Source: JBHIBC01 sp046758905
GTDB lineage: Bacteria > Acidobacteriota > Polarisedimenticolia > Gp22-AA2
Reading direction: 5' to 3'
Assembly: GCA_046758905.1 (NCBI GenBank)
Contig: JBHIBC010000019.1
Span: 1-41,548, forward strand
Length of the DNA stretch: 41,548 nt
The notes below the pieces were generated by a model. It was not told the origin of the DNA. It saw only the letters and a program-made list of their open reading frames with translations, and searched no databases. Shown piece by piece: positions 1-10,132 of this stretch; the stretch's first letter is position 1; the number at the start of each line of letters is the position of its first letter. Both the position numbers and the translations under genes were made by a program.

Positions 1-354
1 CTTCGCCACCTCCTCGCCGATCACCCGCGCGCCGAGGCAGAGGACGTTGATGTCGTCGTGCTCCACGCCCTGGCGGGCGCTGTAGGTGTCGTGGCACAGC
101 CCGGCGCGGACGCCCCGGATCTTGTTCGCCGCCACCGAGGCGCCCACGCCGCTGCCGCAGAGGAGGATCCCCCGCTCGGCCTCGCCGCCCGCGACGGCCC
201 GGGCGACGCCCGCCGCCGCGTCGGGGTAATCGTCGTCGGGCTCGTACCCGCTCGCCCCGACGTCCAGGACGATGTGGCCGTCGCCGTCGAGCAGCGCGGC
301 GATCGTCTTCTTGAGCTCGAACCCGGCGTGGTCGCAGCCGAGTGCGATCTTCAT
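1..354 (-). CDS. rpiB: Ribose-5-phosphate isomerase B (partial)
   Basis: Interconverts ribose 5-phosphate and ribulose 5-phosphate in the cytosolic non-oxidative pentose phosphate pathway. The gene runs off the window's left edge, so only the first 118 residues are visible (the family is usually about 145-155). The N-terminus MKIALGCDHAGFELKK is the classic RpiB start with the Asp-His pair. LLCGSGVGASVAANK carries the catalytic Cys (C66) and phosphate loop, followed by ARQGVEHDDINVLCLGARV. The ATG at 354 lies 2 nt beyond the stop of the upstream DUF4198 gene, so the two are probably co-transcribed. Substrate preference (ribose versus allose phosphate) cannot be decided from this fragment. Confidence 0.93.
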   Translation of the reverse strand, partial: MKIALGCDHAGFELKKTIAALLDGDGHIVLDVGASGYEPDDDYPDAAAGVARAVAGGEAERGILLCGSGVGASVAANKIRGVRAGLCHDTYSARQGVEHDDINVLCLGARVIGEEVAK

Positions 355-356
355 TC

Positions 357-1199
357 TCACGGCGTCGGCACCTCGAAGGTCAGCGCGGCCCAGAACGATT
401 CCCAGACCGCCTCCTCGCCGTCCTCCACGGGGCGCATCCGGGTGATCCTCAACAGCTGCCAGCCGGAGGAGCGGATCGGCACCGCAGCGCGGCCGTCGTC
501 GTCGAGGCGACCGCACCAGGCGTAGGCGTCGTGCTCCTCCGTATAGCCCGCGTGCGTGGCGCAGAGCTGGCCTCCCCGGTAGGGCCGCCCCTCGGACAGG
601 ACCCGCACCGGCAGGCGCTCGCCCGGGCGGACGGTGGCCGGCTGGCTCTCCGGCACGATCTCGATCGGCAGCCCGATCTCCGCCAGCGCCACGTCCGAGG
701 GTCCTCCCGCGTGCACCATCGTCTTGACGAAGCGGGTGTAGCGCTCGCGGTGGACGGCGGGCCGCGGCGCCGCGGCCCGCACGCCCTCGAGGATCGCCCG
801 ATGCCCCTCGTGCTCCAGGTATCGCTCGAATTCCTCCGGCTTCAGCTCGATGAACGACGGGTGGGTCACCAGCACGACGACCGAGCTGCCCCCCGAGCGC
901 GGCGTGACGCGCGCCCTCCCGGGGTCGCCCCCGATGGGGGCGTCGAGCAGCGACAGCCGCCCGCGGGCGTCCACCAGGAAGAACTCCCGCGTCCGCTTCC
1001 TCCGCCAGGGGACCGGGTCGCCGGGGAAACTGTCGGAGACGTGCATCCGGATCTCGACCGACGCGCCCGGCTCGAGCGAGGATCTTTCCGGCAGCAGGAA
1101 GAAATCGTGCGCCGCCGCCGGGCAGACCCACGCCGCGGCCAGGACCGCCGGCCAGACTGCCCGGCGCCTCCGGGTTGATCGGGGACCGCGCGACGTCAC
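357..1199 (-). CDS. DUF4198 domain exported protein
   Basis: 280 residues. An N-terminal signal peptide (Arg-rich start, then AVWPAVLAAAWVCPAAA) is followed directly by AHDFFLLPE, the usual mature N-terminus of DUF4198 proteins, and by two beta-rich halves with conserved pieces such as THAGYTEEHDAYAWCG and a C-terminal Trp/Phe-rich strand. DUF4198 proteins are periplasmic and often sit near metal (nickel/cobalt) uptake genes, but no metal transporter is adjacent here. The start is GTG at 1199 with a GGAGG ribosome site 6 nt upstream. It ends 2 nt before rpiB and lies 91 nt after hemY on the same strand, so it may be the fourth cistron of the haem operon. The family call is good; the function is unknown. 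Confidence 0.8.
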   Translation of the reverse strand: MTSRGPRSTRRRRAVWPAVLAAAWVCPAAAHDFFLLPERSSLEPGASVEIRMHVSDSFPGDPVPWRRKRTREFFLVDARGRLSLLDAPIGGDPGRARVTPRSGGSSVVVLVTHPSFIELKPEEFERYLEHEGHRAILEGVRAAAPRPAVHRERYTRFVKTMVHAGGPSDVALAEIGLPIEIVPESQPATVRPGERLPVRVLSEGRPYRGGQLCATHAGYTEEHDAYAWCGRLDDDGRAAVPIRSSGWQLLRITRMRPVEDGEEAVWESFWAALTFEVPTP

Positions 1200-1290
1200 G
1201 GCTGCCTCCGCCAGGGAGCACTCAAGGTATCACAGTTCCTGACCCGAGCGCCGGGGCGGCCCCCTGCGGACCGCGCCGCCCGTGGGGGCC

Positions 1291-2739
1291 TCACCCCGTC
1301 CCGGCGACGATCCGCTCGGCCGCCTCCTCGCCGCTGCGGATGCAGTCCGGGATCCCGACGCCCCGCAGGCCGTTGCCGGCCAGAGCCAGGCCCGGGAGGC
1401 CGTCGAGGCGGGCGTCGATCCGCGCGACCCGGTCGAGATGGCCGACCGGGTACTGGGCCATCGCCCGGTACCAGACGGCGGTGCGGGCCACGATCGGCTC
1501 CGCTGTGATCCCGAGCGCTCGCCGCAGGTCGTCGCGCGCCGCGCGCTCGAGCCTTTCCGGGTCGGAGCGCTCGGTCCAGGGGCCGCCGAGGAAGACGCGC
1601 AGCAGGGTCGTACCGTCGCGGGCCCGTCCGGGGAACTTGAGGCTCGAGAAGGAGCAGGCGATGAGCGAGAGCCCTTCGGACCGCGGCACGACGAACCCGA
1701 AGCCTCGCATCGGGGTCGGCACGTCCGCCTCCCGGTAGCCGAGGTTGACCGTCGCCGAGGTGCCGTAGGGGATCGAGGCGAGGGCGGACGACAGCTCGGG
1801 ATCGACGGTGCGCAGCAGCGGCGCCGAGGCGTTCGCCGGCACGGCCAGGACGACCGCGTCGGCCGCGAGCGTCTCGCCGGAGGCCGTCGCCACCGCCCAC
1901 CCGCGACCCGAGCGCGCCAGCTCGAGCGCGCGGGCGCCGAGGCGGATCGATCCCGCGGGGAGCCGGCCCGCCAGGCGGTCGGTCAGCGTCTGCAGCCCGT
2001 CGCGCAGGGTGGCGAACAGCGAGTAGCGGGCGCCGCTGACGCCGCCGCCCGCCCCCCGGCGGCGGTCCGCCAGCCTCAGGGCCAGGATCAGGCTGCGGCG
2101 GCTCCGCTCCATCTCCAGAAATCGCGGCATGGTGGCGCGCAGGCTCAACGTCTCCGGGTCGGCGTTGTAGATGCCGGCGACCAGCGGCTGCGCGAGCCTC
2201 TCGAGGACCTGCTCCCCGAAGCGGCGCCTCACGAAGGAGGCGAGGCTCTCGTCCGCCCGGTCGGGGCCGCGCGGCAGGATCAGGTCGCAGGCGGCACGCA
2301 GCTTTCCCAGGGGGCTCAGGATCGACGAGGCGGCGAAGGGCAGGAGCCTCCCGGGGGCCATCAGCTGGTACCCCTCCGGCACGCGCAGCAGCCGGCCGCG
2401 CCGCAGGACGAACGACCGCCGGCAGTCGGGGTTGGTCCCGATCACCTGGTCCTGAAGTCCGACGCGGCGGCAGAGGTCCAGCGCCGAGGGTTTTTCCGTG
2501 ATGAAGCAGTCGGGGCCACGCTCGATCAGGAACCCGTCGAGCCGCTCCGTCTGGATCACGCCGCCGGTGCGCTCACCTGCCTCGAGCAGGGTGATCTCGA
2601 TCGGCCGGCCGGCGGCGTCGATCCGCCCGGCGAGGCGGTGGGCGCAGGACAGCCCGGCGATGCCGCCCCCGACCACGACCACCCGGCGCGACGCCCCCGC
2701 GCCGCGATCCTCCGGCCCGTTCGCAGGGTCCACCTTCAT
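1291..2739 (-). CDS. hemY: Protoporphyrinogen oxidase (HemY type)
   Basis: 482 residues. FAD-dependent, oxygen-using oxidation of protoporphyrinogen IX to protoporphyrin IX (or coproporphyrinogen III to coproporphyrin III in the alternative route). The N-terminal Rossmann motif GGGIAGL is at residues 24-30, followed by an LLEAGERTGGVIQTE FAD segment. GPDCFITEKPSALDLCRRVGL is typical of this family; AQYPVGHLDR and GNGLRGVGIPDCI form the C-terminal FAD lid. The ATG at 2739 overlaps the hemH stop (ATGA), showing translational coupling. An open frame continues upstream through hemH, but that part is antisense-like composition and the overlap sets the start. Because hemH and hemE are linked, the protoporphyrin-dependent route is plausible; which route is used needs knowledge of hemQ or hemN elsewhere. 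Confidence 0.93.
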   Translation of the reverse strand: MKVDPANGPEDRGAGASRRVVVVGGGIAGLSCAHRLAGRIDAAGRPIEITLLEAGERTGGVIQTERLDGFLIERGPDCFITEKPSALDLCRRVGLQDQVIGTNPDCRRSFVLRRGRLLRVPEGYQLMAPGRLLPFAASSILSPLGKLRAACDLILPRGPDRADESLASFVRRRFGEQVLERLAQPLVAGIYNADPETLSLRATMPRFLEMERSRRSLILALRLADRRRGAGGGVSGARYSLFATLRDGLQTLTDRLAGRLPAGSIRLGARALELARSGRGWAVATASGETLAADAVVLAVPANASAPLLRTVDPELSSALASIPYGTSATVNLGYREADVPTPMRGFGFVVPRSEGLSLIACSFSSLKFPGRARDGTTLLRVFLGGPWTERSDPERLERAARDDLRRALGITAEPIVARTAVWYRAMAQYPVGHLDRVARIDARLDGLPGLALAGNGLRGVGIPDCIRSGEEAAERIVAGTG

Positions 2740-3683
2740 GTGGCGGGGAGCGCCGCCACGTCGCGCACCCGGCCGGCCAGCATCCTCGCGAAGGCCGGGT
2801 GGTCGCCGACGGTGGCGGCGCGGCGAAAGCCGAGCCCGAGCCTCTCCGCGACCGCCCGGGCCCGGATGTCGAGGTCGTACAGGACCTCGACGTGGTCGCA
2901 GATGAAGCCGATCGGGACCACCACCGCGTCGCGCCGTCCCCGATCGCGCAGGGCTCGCAGGGCGTCGCCGATGTCCGGCTCCAGCCACCTCTCCCGGGGA
3001 CCGCCGCTGCGGCTCTGGTAGGCCACGGTCCAATCCTCGACTCCCAGGGCCGCGCTCACGAGCTCCGCCGTGCGGGCCACCGCGTCCGAGTAGCCGGAGG
3101 ACTCCGACATCGCCACGGGGATGCTGTGGGCCGTGTAGATCACCGCCGCCTCCCGCCGCCGGCCTTCCGGGACCTCCTCCAGCGCCCGCCGCGCCCGCGC
3201 CTCCAGCGCCCCGATGAACGAGGGCCGCTCGAAGAAGGGAGGGGCGCAGTCGACGGTGGGGGAGGCGGGCCCGAGCCTCTCCCGCGCCCGGGCGATCGCT
3301 TCGAGGTAGGCCTCGCGGGAGGCCTGCGAGGGGTGCGGCGCCAGGATGATCCCGACCGCGTGGCGGCGGCCCTCGCTCGACATCGCGGCCAGCGTCTCCT
3401 CGAGCAACGGATGCCACAGCCGCATCCCGACGTAGACCGGCAGCGCCGGCCCCTCGCGCTCCAGCACGTCCCTCAGGGCCGCGGCCTGGCGGAAGGTGAG
3501 ATCGTTGATCGGGGAGGAGCCGCCCACGGCCTCGTACTGCCCGACCACTTCCTCGTAGCGGCTCGCCGGCACGCGCCGCCCGCGGAGGACGTTGTCCAGG
3601 AAGGGTCGGATCTCGGACGCACGGGTCGGCCCTCCATAGGCGATGAGCAGCACGGAATCGTGGGGCAGCGGCCTCGCGGCCAC
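2736..3683 (-). CDS. hemH: Ferrochelatase
   Basis: 315 residues, normal size for a bacterial ferrochelatase. Inserts Fe2+ into a porphyrin. Visible family signatures: LLIAYGGP at the N-terminus, YEAVGGSSPIN, GMRLWHP, the catalytic His in YTAHSIP (H186), and PIGFICDHVEVLYDLD with the conserved metal-site Glu (E266). There are no [2Fe-2S] cysteines at the C-terminus. Start GTG at 3683, directly adjoining the hemDE stop at 3684-3686; its stop overlaps the hemY ATG. Order hemDE-hemH-hemY places consecutive late haem steps in one transcript. The motif Cys/His set does not decide whether coproporphyrin or protoporphyrin is the substrate. Confidence 0.94.
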   Translation of the reverse strand: MAARPLPHDSVLLIAYGGPTRASEIRPFLDNVLRGRRVPASRYEEVVGQYEAVGGSSPINDLTFRQAAALRDVLEREGPALPVYVGMRLWHPLLEETLAAMSSEGRRHAVGIILAPHPSQASREAYLEAIARARERLGPASPTVDCAPPFFERPSFIGALEARARRALEEVPEGRRREAAVIYTAHSIPVAMSESSGYSDAVARTAELVSAALGVEDWTVAYQSRSGGPRERWLEPDIGDALRALRDRGRRDAVVVPIGFICDHVEVLYDLDIRARAVAERLGLGFRRAATVGDHPAFARMLAGRVRDVAALPAT

Positions 3684-5735
3684 CTACGCGCCCCCCCACT
3701 CGTGGACCGCGTCGACCAGCGCCCGCACGCTGTCGAGAGGGGTGTGAGGGAGGATGCCGTGTCCGAGGTTGAAGATGTGCCCGGGGCGGCCGTCGACCCG
3801 TCCCAGCAGGGCGCGCGCCTCCGCGCGGATCCGCGGGCGGGGCGCGAACAGAACGGTCGGATCGAGGTTCCCCTGCACGGCCACGTGGCCGAGGCGCTCC
3901 CACGTCTGCACCAGATCGACCCGCCAGTCGAGCCCGATGACGCCGCCGCCCGCGTCACGAATCGACGGGAGGAGGTGCGCCGTCTGCGTGCCGAAGTGGA
4001 TCACCGGCACGCCCGGCGTGATCCCCCGCATCAGCCGGCGCGTGTGCGGCATGGCGAACTCGCGATAGTCGGCCTCGGACAGGCACCCGACCCAGGTGTC
4101 GAAGATCTGCACCGCCTGCGCCCCCGCGGCGATCTGCCGGTTGACGTACGGGATGGTCACCTCGGCGATCCGGCCGAGCAGCGCGTGCCAGGCGACCGGG
4201 TCGCGGTGGAAGAACGACTTGGTCTGGATATAGTGCGCCGAGGAACCTCCTTCGATCATGTAGGAGGCGATCGTGAACGGGGCACCGGCGAAGCCGAGCA
4301 GCGGGACCGCGGGCGGCAGCGCCCGGCGGGTGCGCCGGATCGCCTCGAAGACGTACCACACCGTCTCGTCCAGGTCGGGCACGCGCAGCCGGTCGACATC
4401 CTCCCGGGTGCGCAGCGGCGGGTCGATCACCGGTCCGGCGCCCCTGGCGTAAGTGAGGGTAGGGCCCATGCCCTGGAGCGGCAGGAGCAGGTCGGCGAAT
4501 ATGATCGCCGCGTCGACCTTCAGCCGCTCCACGGCGTAGACGGTCACCTGCGCGACCAGGTCAGGGTCACGGCACAGTTCCAGAAAGGAGTGTCGCGATC
4601 GCAGCTGGCGATACTCCCGCATGTAGCGGCCGGCCTGCCGCATCAGCCAGATCGGGGTCACCGAGGTCGGCCGGCGCCGGCAGGCGAGCATGAAGGGGCT
4701 CCCGACCAAGGGATCGGCGGGCGCCTCGAGCGCCCGCAGCGGGTCGGCAGCACGGACCGCGGCCGGCGCCTGCGCCGCCGCGGCGGTCGCGTGCCCCCGG
4801 CGTCCGCCGCCCGCCGCCCCGCTCGGGGGCCCGGATCCGCCGGGGCGCGGGCCGTCGCGGTCCGTCCCGGGCGAGCACGGCCCGCCCCGCTTGCGCCCCA
4901 GGATCTCCCGGAAGCGGAGGGCCGCCTCCCTGACCAGCGGGCCCATCTTCGGGTGCGGCGGCTCGAGGTCCACCTCGATGCCGTGCTCTCGGAGGCTCTG
5001 GGTGGAGATCGGCCCGACGGACCCGACGACGGCGCGCGCCAGCGAGGCCCGGACCTTCTCCGCCAGGCCGCCGTCGCGCGCCACGCGCATGACGTTGTCG
5101 ACCTGGTTGGCGTTGGTGAACAGCGCCACCTCGACCCGGCCGGCGACGATCTCCCGGAGAGCCCGCTCGAGGGGCTCGAGGTCCTGTGGCAGCGCCCAGC
5201 GGTAGATCGGGACGCGGGTCACCTCCGCTCCGCGCTCCTGCAATCCGCGGATCAGCTCCAGGTTGCTGATGCCGTACTCCTGCACGGCGACCCTGCGAGC
5301 GCGCACCGGGGCTCTCGCGTCGAGCGTCGTGAGCAGCTCCTGCCATGTGTTGGGCTCCGGAACGGTGATCCCGGGGTCGACCCCGAGATCGCGCAGCGCC
5401 GCGACCGGCTTGGGGCCGCGGCAGACCCTGACGATTCGCCGCAGCGCGGCCAGGATCCTGTCCCGTGGGTGACACGTCTCCAGCACCCGGACCAGGGTCC
5501 TCGTGCCGACGCCGGTCAGGAGGATAAGGATGTCGTATGCTCCTTTGAGGAGCCCGTCCCCGAAGGCCAGGGCGTCGTGGTTCTCCTCGAGCGGGATCTC
5601 GCGCATCGAGGGGGCGATCAGTGGACGCCCCCCGTGGTAGCGGACCAGGCGGGCCATCTCGCCGGCCATGCGGCTCTCGAAGGAGGCCACCACGAGACCG
5701 TCCAGACCGCCCCTGTTCCTGCCGGTGTTTGGCAT
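3684..5735 (-). CDS. hemDE: Fused uroporphyrinogen-III synthase/uroporphyrinogen decarboxylase
   Basis: 683 residues in one uninterrupted frame. Residues about 10-280 are HemD: ASFESRMAGEMARL and APSMREIPLEEN at the start, LLTGVGTRTLVRV, VQEYGISNLELIRGLQERG and ALFTNANQVDNV follow. Residues 281-345 are a Gly/Pro/Ala-rich linker. Residues 346-683 are HemE: PIWLMRQAGRYM with the substrate Arg residues, IFADLLLPLQGMG with the catalytic Asp, IFDTWVG, VQGNLDP and FNLGHGILPHTP. HemD closes hydroxymethylbilane to uroporphyrinogen III and HemE decarboxylates it to coproporphyrinogen III, so the chain joins two consecutive steps. The ATG at 5735 has GGGAG 6 nt upstream. An internal Met at residue 349 could in principle start a free HemE but would remove its first residues. 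First gene of the hem operon. Confidence 0.93.
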   Translation of the reverse strand: MPNTGRNRGGLDGLVVASFESRMAGEMARLVRYHGGRPLIAPSMREIPLEENHDALAFGDGLLKGAYDILILLTGVGTRTLVRVLETCHPRDRILAALRRIVRVCRGPKPVAALRDLGVDPGITVPEPNTWQELLTTLDARAPVRARRVAVQEYGISNLELIRGLQERGAEVTRVPIYRWALPQDLEPLERALREIVAGRVEVALFTNANQVDNVMRVARDGGLAEKVRASLARAVVGSVGPISTQSLREHGIEVDLEPPHPKMGPLVREAALRFREILGRKRGGPCSPGTDRDGPRPGGSGPPSGAAGGGRRGHATAAAAQAPAAVRAADPLRALEAPADPLVGSPFMLACRRRPTSVTPIWLMRQAGRYMREYRQLRSRHSFLELCRDPDLVAQVTVYAVERLKVDAAIIFADLLLPLQGMGPTLTYARGAGPVIDPPLRTREDVDRLRVPDLDETVWYVFEAIRRTRRALPPAVPLLGFAGAPFTIASYMIEGGSSAHYIQTKSFFHRDPVAWHALLGRIAEVTIPYVNRQIAAGAQAVQIFDTWVGCLSEADYREFAMPHTRRLMRGITPGVPVIHFGTQTAHLLPSIRDAGGGVIGLDWRVDLVQTWERLGHVAVQGNLDPTVLFAPRPRIRAEARALLGRVDGRPGHIFNLGHGILPHTPLDSVRALVDAVHEWGGA

Positions 5736-5901
5736 CGGGCTCCCGGGAGAAATGTCATCGTACCGCCTCGCGGAAGGCCGATCAAGCGCCGCCCAGCGCC
5801 CCTGATGTCAGGGAACCGCCGCCCTCCGGCCGCATGGCCGGCGTCGCCGCGCCGGGGCGCGATCCGCTTGCGCCGGCGGGGCCGAGGGAGCATATTTTTC
5901 A
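5736..5901. other. Divergent intergenic region hemDE/suf
   Basis: 166 nt between the minus-strand hem operon and the plus-strand suf promoter. The part next to hemDE holds only its GGGAG ribosome site; I see no convincing -35/-10 pair for the hem operon. An AT-rich CATATTTTTCA stretch lies at 5891-5901 just upstream of the suf -35 box and could serve as an UP-like element. No gene or RNA structure was recognised. Confidence 0.5.
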
Positions 5902-5930
5902 TTGACAGTTTAGTACACGTTTACTAGAAT
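5902..5930 (+). promoter_or_regulatory. Sigma-70 promoter of the suf operon with internal operator
   Basis: TTGACA at 5902-5907, a 17-nt spacer, then TAGAAT at 5925-5930: a near-consensus sigma-70 promoter and the clearest in the window. The spacer contains an inverted repeat, TAGTA (5911-5915), CACGTT, TACTA (5922-5926), overlapping the -10 box. Its position is ideal for repression by the Rrf2 protein encoded immediately downstream, as in IscR/SufR autoregulation; the operator role is inferred. Confidence 0.8.
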
Positions 5931-5965
5931 GGTCCCGTCGACAGCGGATGGGAGGGGTGGCCAGG

Positions 5966-6451
5966 ATGAAAGTCTCCGCCCAGGAGGAATACGGGTTGCG
6001 CTGCATGCTGCAGCTGGCGAGGCGGCAGAAGGCCGGGACCGGCCTGCCCCTGACGCTGGGCGAGATCGCCCGCGGGGAGGGGCTGACCGTCCCGTACGTC
6101 GCCAAGCTGATCCGCAGGATGCGCAGGGCGGGACTGGTCCGCAGCGCCCTCGGCCGCAGCGGTGGGTACAGCCTGTCCCGCGAGGCGGACGAGATCAGCG
6201 TGGGCGAGATCCTGGACGCCCTGGGCGGGAGGCTGTACGACCCGGACTACTGCAACCGCTACTCGGGCGACCAGACGACCTGTGCCCACATGGGCGACTG
6301 CTCCATCCGGTCGCTCTGGGGCGTCCTGGAGACGCTGCTCGATGGAGTTCTGAACCGGACCAAGCTCGCGGATCTCGTGAGCAGCGAGCAGGGGATGTGC
6401 GCCGTGCTCGACGGCGTCGCCCCCAGGGCCGTCGCGCGCGCGGGCCGCTGA
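5966..6451 (+). CDS. Rrf2-family Fe-S-sensing transcriptional regulator (IscR/SufR-like)
   Basis: 161 residues. The N-terminal winged helix starts KVSAQEEYGLRCMLQLARR, continues with a recognition helix around VPYVAKLIRRMRRAGLV, and a wing GRSGGYSLSRE. The effector part has three cysteines, C96, C106 and C112 (C-x9-C-x5-C), matching the cluster-ligand region of IscR-type proteins. In this family a bound Fe-S cluster reports cluster status and controls assembly genes. I chose ATG 5966 because GGAGGGG ends 8 nt upstream; an in-frame ATG at 5948 lacks a ribosome site. It heads the operon 43 nt before sufB and is probably autoregulated through the inverted repeat in its promoter. Whether it is IscR- or SufR-like in behaviour cannot be told from sequence. 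Confidence 0.88.
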   Translation: MKVSAQEEYGLRCMLQLARRQKAGTGLPLTLGEIARGEGLTVPYVAKLIRRMRRAGLVRSALGRSGGYSLSREADEISVGEILDALGGRLYDPDYCNRYSGDQTTCAHMGDCSIRSLWGVLETLLDGVLNRTKLADLVSSEQGMCAVLDGVAPRAVARAGR

Positions 6452-6494
6452 CCGGAAGAGTCCCGGGGCGGCCCCCGGGGCGCGAGGAGAGCGC

Positions 6495-7943
<1,449 letters not shown>

Positions 7944-7989
7944 CGGGCGGCCTTCCGGCGGGCACGGACCGAGAGACGGGGAGTACGGA

Positions 7990-8760
<771 letters not shown>

Positions 8761-8779
8761 CTCGGAGGAGTCGGACCTC

Positions 8780-10132
8780 GTGAGGCAAGCGGGTTCGGAT
8801 CTGGATCGGTTCCTGGCGACCCTGGCGCGCGCCGAGACGGGGCTCGCGGGGAACGGGAGGTCGTGGCTCGCGCCGATCCGCCAGGAGGCGATCGCGCGCT
8901 TCGCTGCGCTCGGCTTTCCCACCACCCGCGACGAGGCGTGGCGCTGCACCAGCGTCGCCCCGATCACGCGGCACGACTACGCGCTGGCGCCCGGGGCGCG
9001 AGCCGACGCGCTCACGCCGGAGGTCTTCGAGCGGCTGACCTTCGAGCCGTGGGACTGCACCCACCTGGTGTTCGTGAACGGCAGGTTCGCTCCGGAGGCG
9101 TCGCGGATCCGCGCGCTGCCCGACGGGGTGACGGTGGGGAGCTTGGCGGAGGCGATCGCGAGGCACCGCGACCTGGTGGAGCCGCACCTGGCGCGGTACG
9201 CCGATTTCCGGGAGCACGCCTTCACCGCTCTCAACACCGCCCTCCTGAAGGACGGGGCCTTCGTGCACGTGCCGCGTGGAAAGGCGGTGGAGGACCCGAT
9301 CCACGTCCTGTTCGTCTCGGTGGCCGACGGCCGGGCCGTGATGTCGCACCCGAGGAACCTGATCGTCGTGGGGGACGGCGGGCGGGCCACTGTGCTGGAG
9401 AGCTACGCCGGCTTCGCGAGGGAGACCTACCTCACCAACGCGGTGACGGAGATCGCCGTGGGGCGCAACGCCGCCGTCGACCACTACCTGCTCCAGCGGG
9501 AGGGCGAGGCGGCCTCGCACGTGGGGCGGGTGCAGTGCCGGCTGGGGCGCGACGCGACCTTCTCCTCGCACGTGGTGTCGCTCGGCGGGGCCCTGATCCG
9601 CAACGAGGTCGGAGCGGTCCTCGACGCCGAGGGGGCCGACTGCACGCTGAACGGCCTGTACATCACGCACGGCAGCCAGCACGTCGACAACCACACCACG
9701 ATCGACCACGCCAAGTCCCACGGCAGCAGCCGCGAGCTCTACAAGGGAGTCCTGGACGGCCGATCGCGGGGAGTGTTCGAGGGCACCATCATCGTCCGTC
9801 CCGACGCGCAGAAGACCGACGCCCGGCAGGTGAACAAGAACCTGCTCATCTCGGAGGATGCCCTCGTCGACAGCAAGCCGACGCTCCGGATCCACGCCGA
9901 CGACGTGAGGTGCACCCACGCGGCGACCATCGGCCAGCTGGAGGAGGACGCGCTCTTCTACATCCGATCCCGCGGCGTCGGGGAGGAGGCCGCGCGCAAC
10001 CTGCTGATCCAGGCGTTCGTCGCCGACATCGTCGGCCGGATCCGGATCGATCGGGTTCGGACCGGCCTCGAGTGCCTGCTGTTCACGAGGCTGCACGACA
10101 CCCACGGGCGCGGGCTGGTGACGGCGCCGTGA
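8780..10132 (+). CDS. sufD: Fe-S cluster assembly protein SufD
   Basis: 450 residues. Partner scaffold of SufB in SufBC2D. The N-terminus includes GFPTTRDEAWRCTSVAPI, typical of SufD; the beta-helix core has HVPRGKAVEDPIHVLF and TNAVTEIAVG; the C-terminus has DDVRCTHAATIGQLEEDALFYIRSRGV with the conserved His used at the SufB-SufD interface. GTG start at 8780 with GGAGGAG upstream. Its TGA overlaps the sufS GTG start (GTGA), so the two are translationally coupled. Confidence 0.96.
   Translation: MRQAGSDLDRFLATLARAETGLAGNGRSWLAPIRQEAIARFAALGFPTTRDEAWRCTSVAPITRHDYALAPGARADALTPEVFERLTFEPWDCTHLVFVNGRFAPEASRIRALPDGVTVGSLAEAIARHRDLVEPHLARYADFREHAFTALNTALLKDGAFVHVPRGKAVEDPIHVLFVSVADGRAVMSHPRNLIVVGDGGRATVLESYAGFARETYLTNAVTEIAVGRNAAVDHYLLQREGEAASHVGRVQCRLGRDATFSSHVVSLGGALIRNEVGAVLDAEGADCTLNGLYITHGSQHVDNHTTIDHAKSHGSSRELYKGVLDGRSRGVFEGTIIVRPDAQKTDARQVNKNLLISEDALVDSKPTLRIHADDVRCTHAATIGQLEEDALFYIRSRGVGEEAARNLLIQAFVADIVGRIRIDRVRTGLECLLFTRLHDTHGRGLVTAP

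Noticed and set aside
2799..5927. 1042-codon open frame on the plus strand across hemH and hemDE
   Set aside because: Composition is Arg/Gly/Asp/Pro-rich without any domain; it is the complementary strand of confirmed haem genes in very GC-rich DNA. Similar long antisense frames elsewhere (for example 23239-24516 and 16231-18327) were dropped for the same reason.
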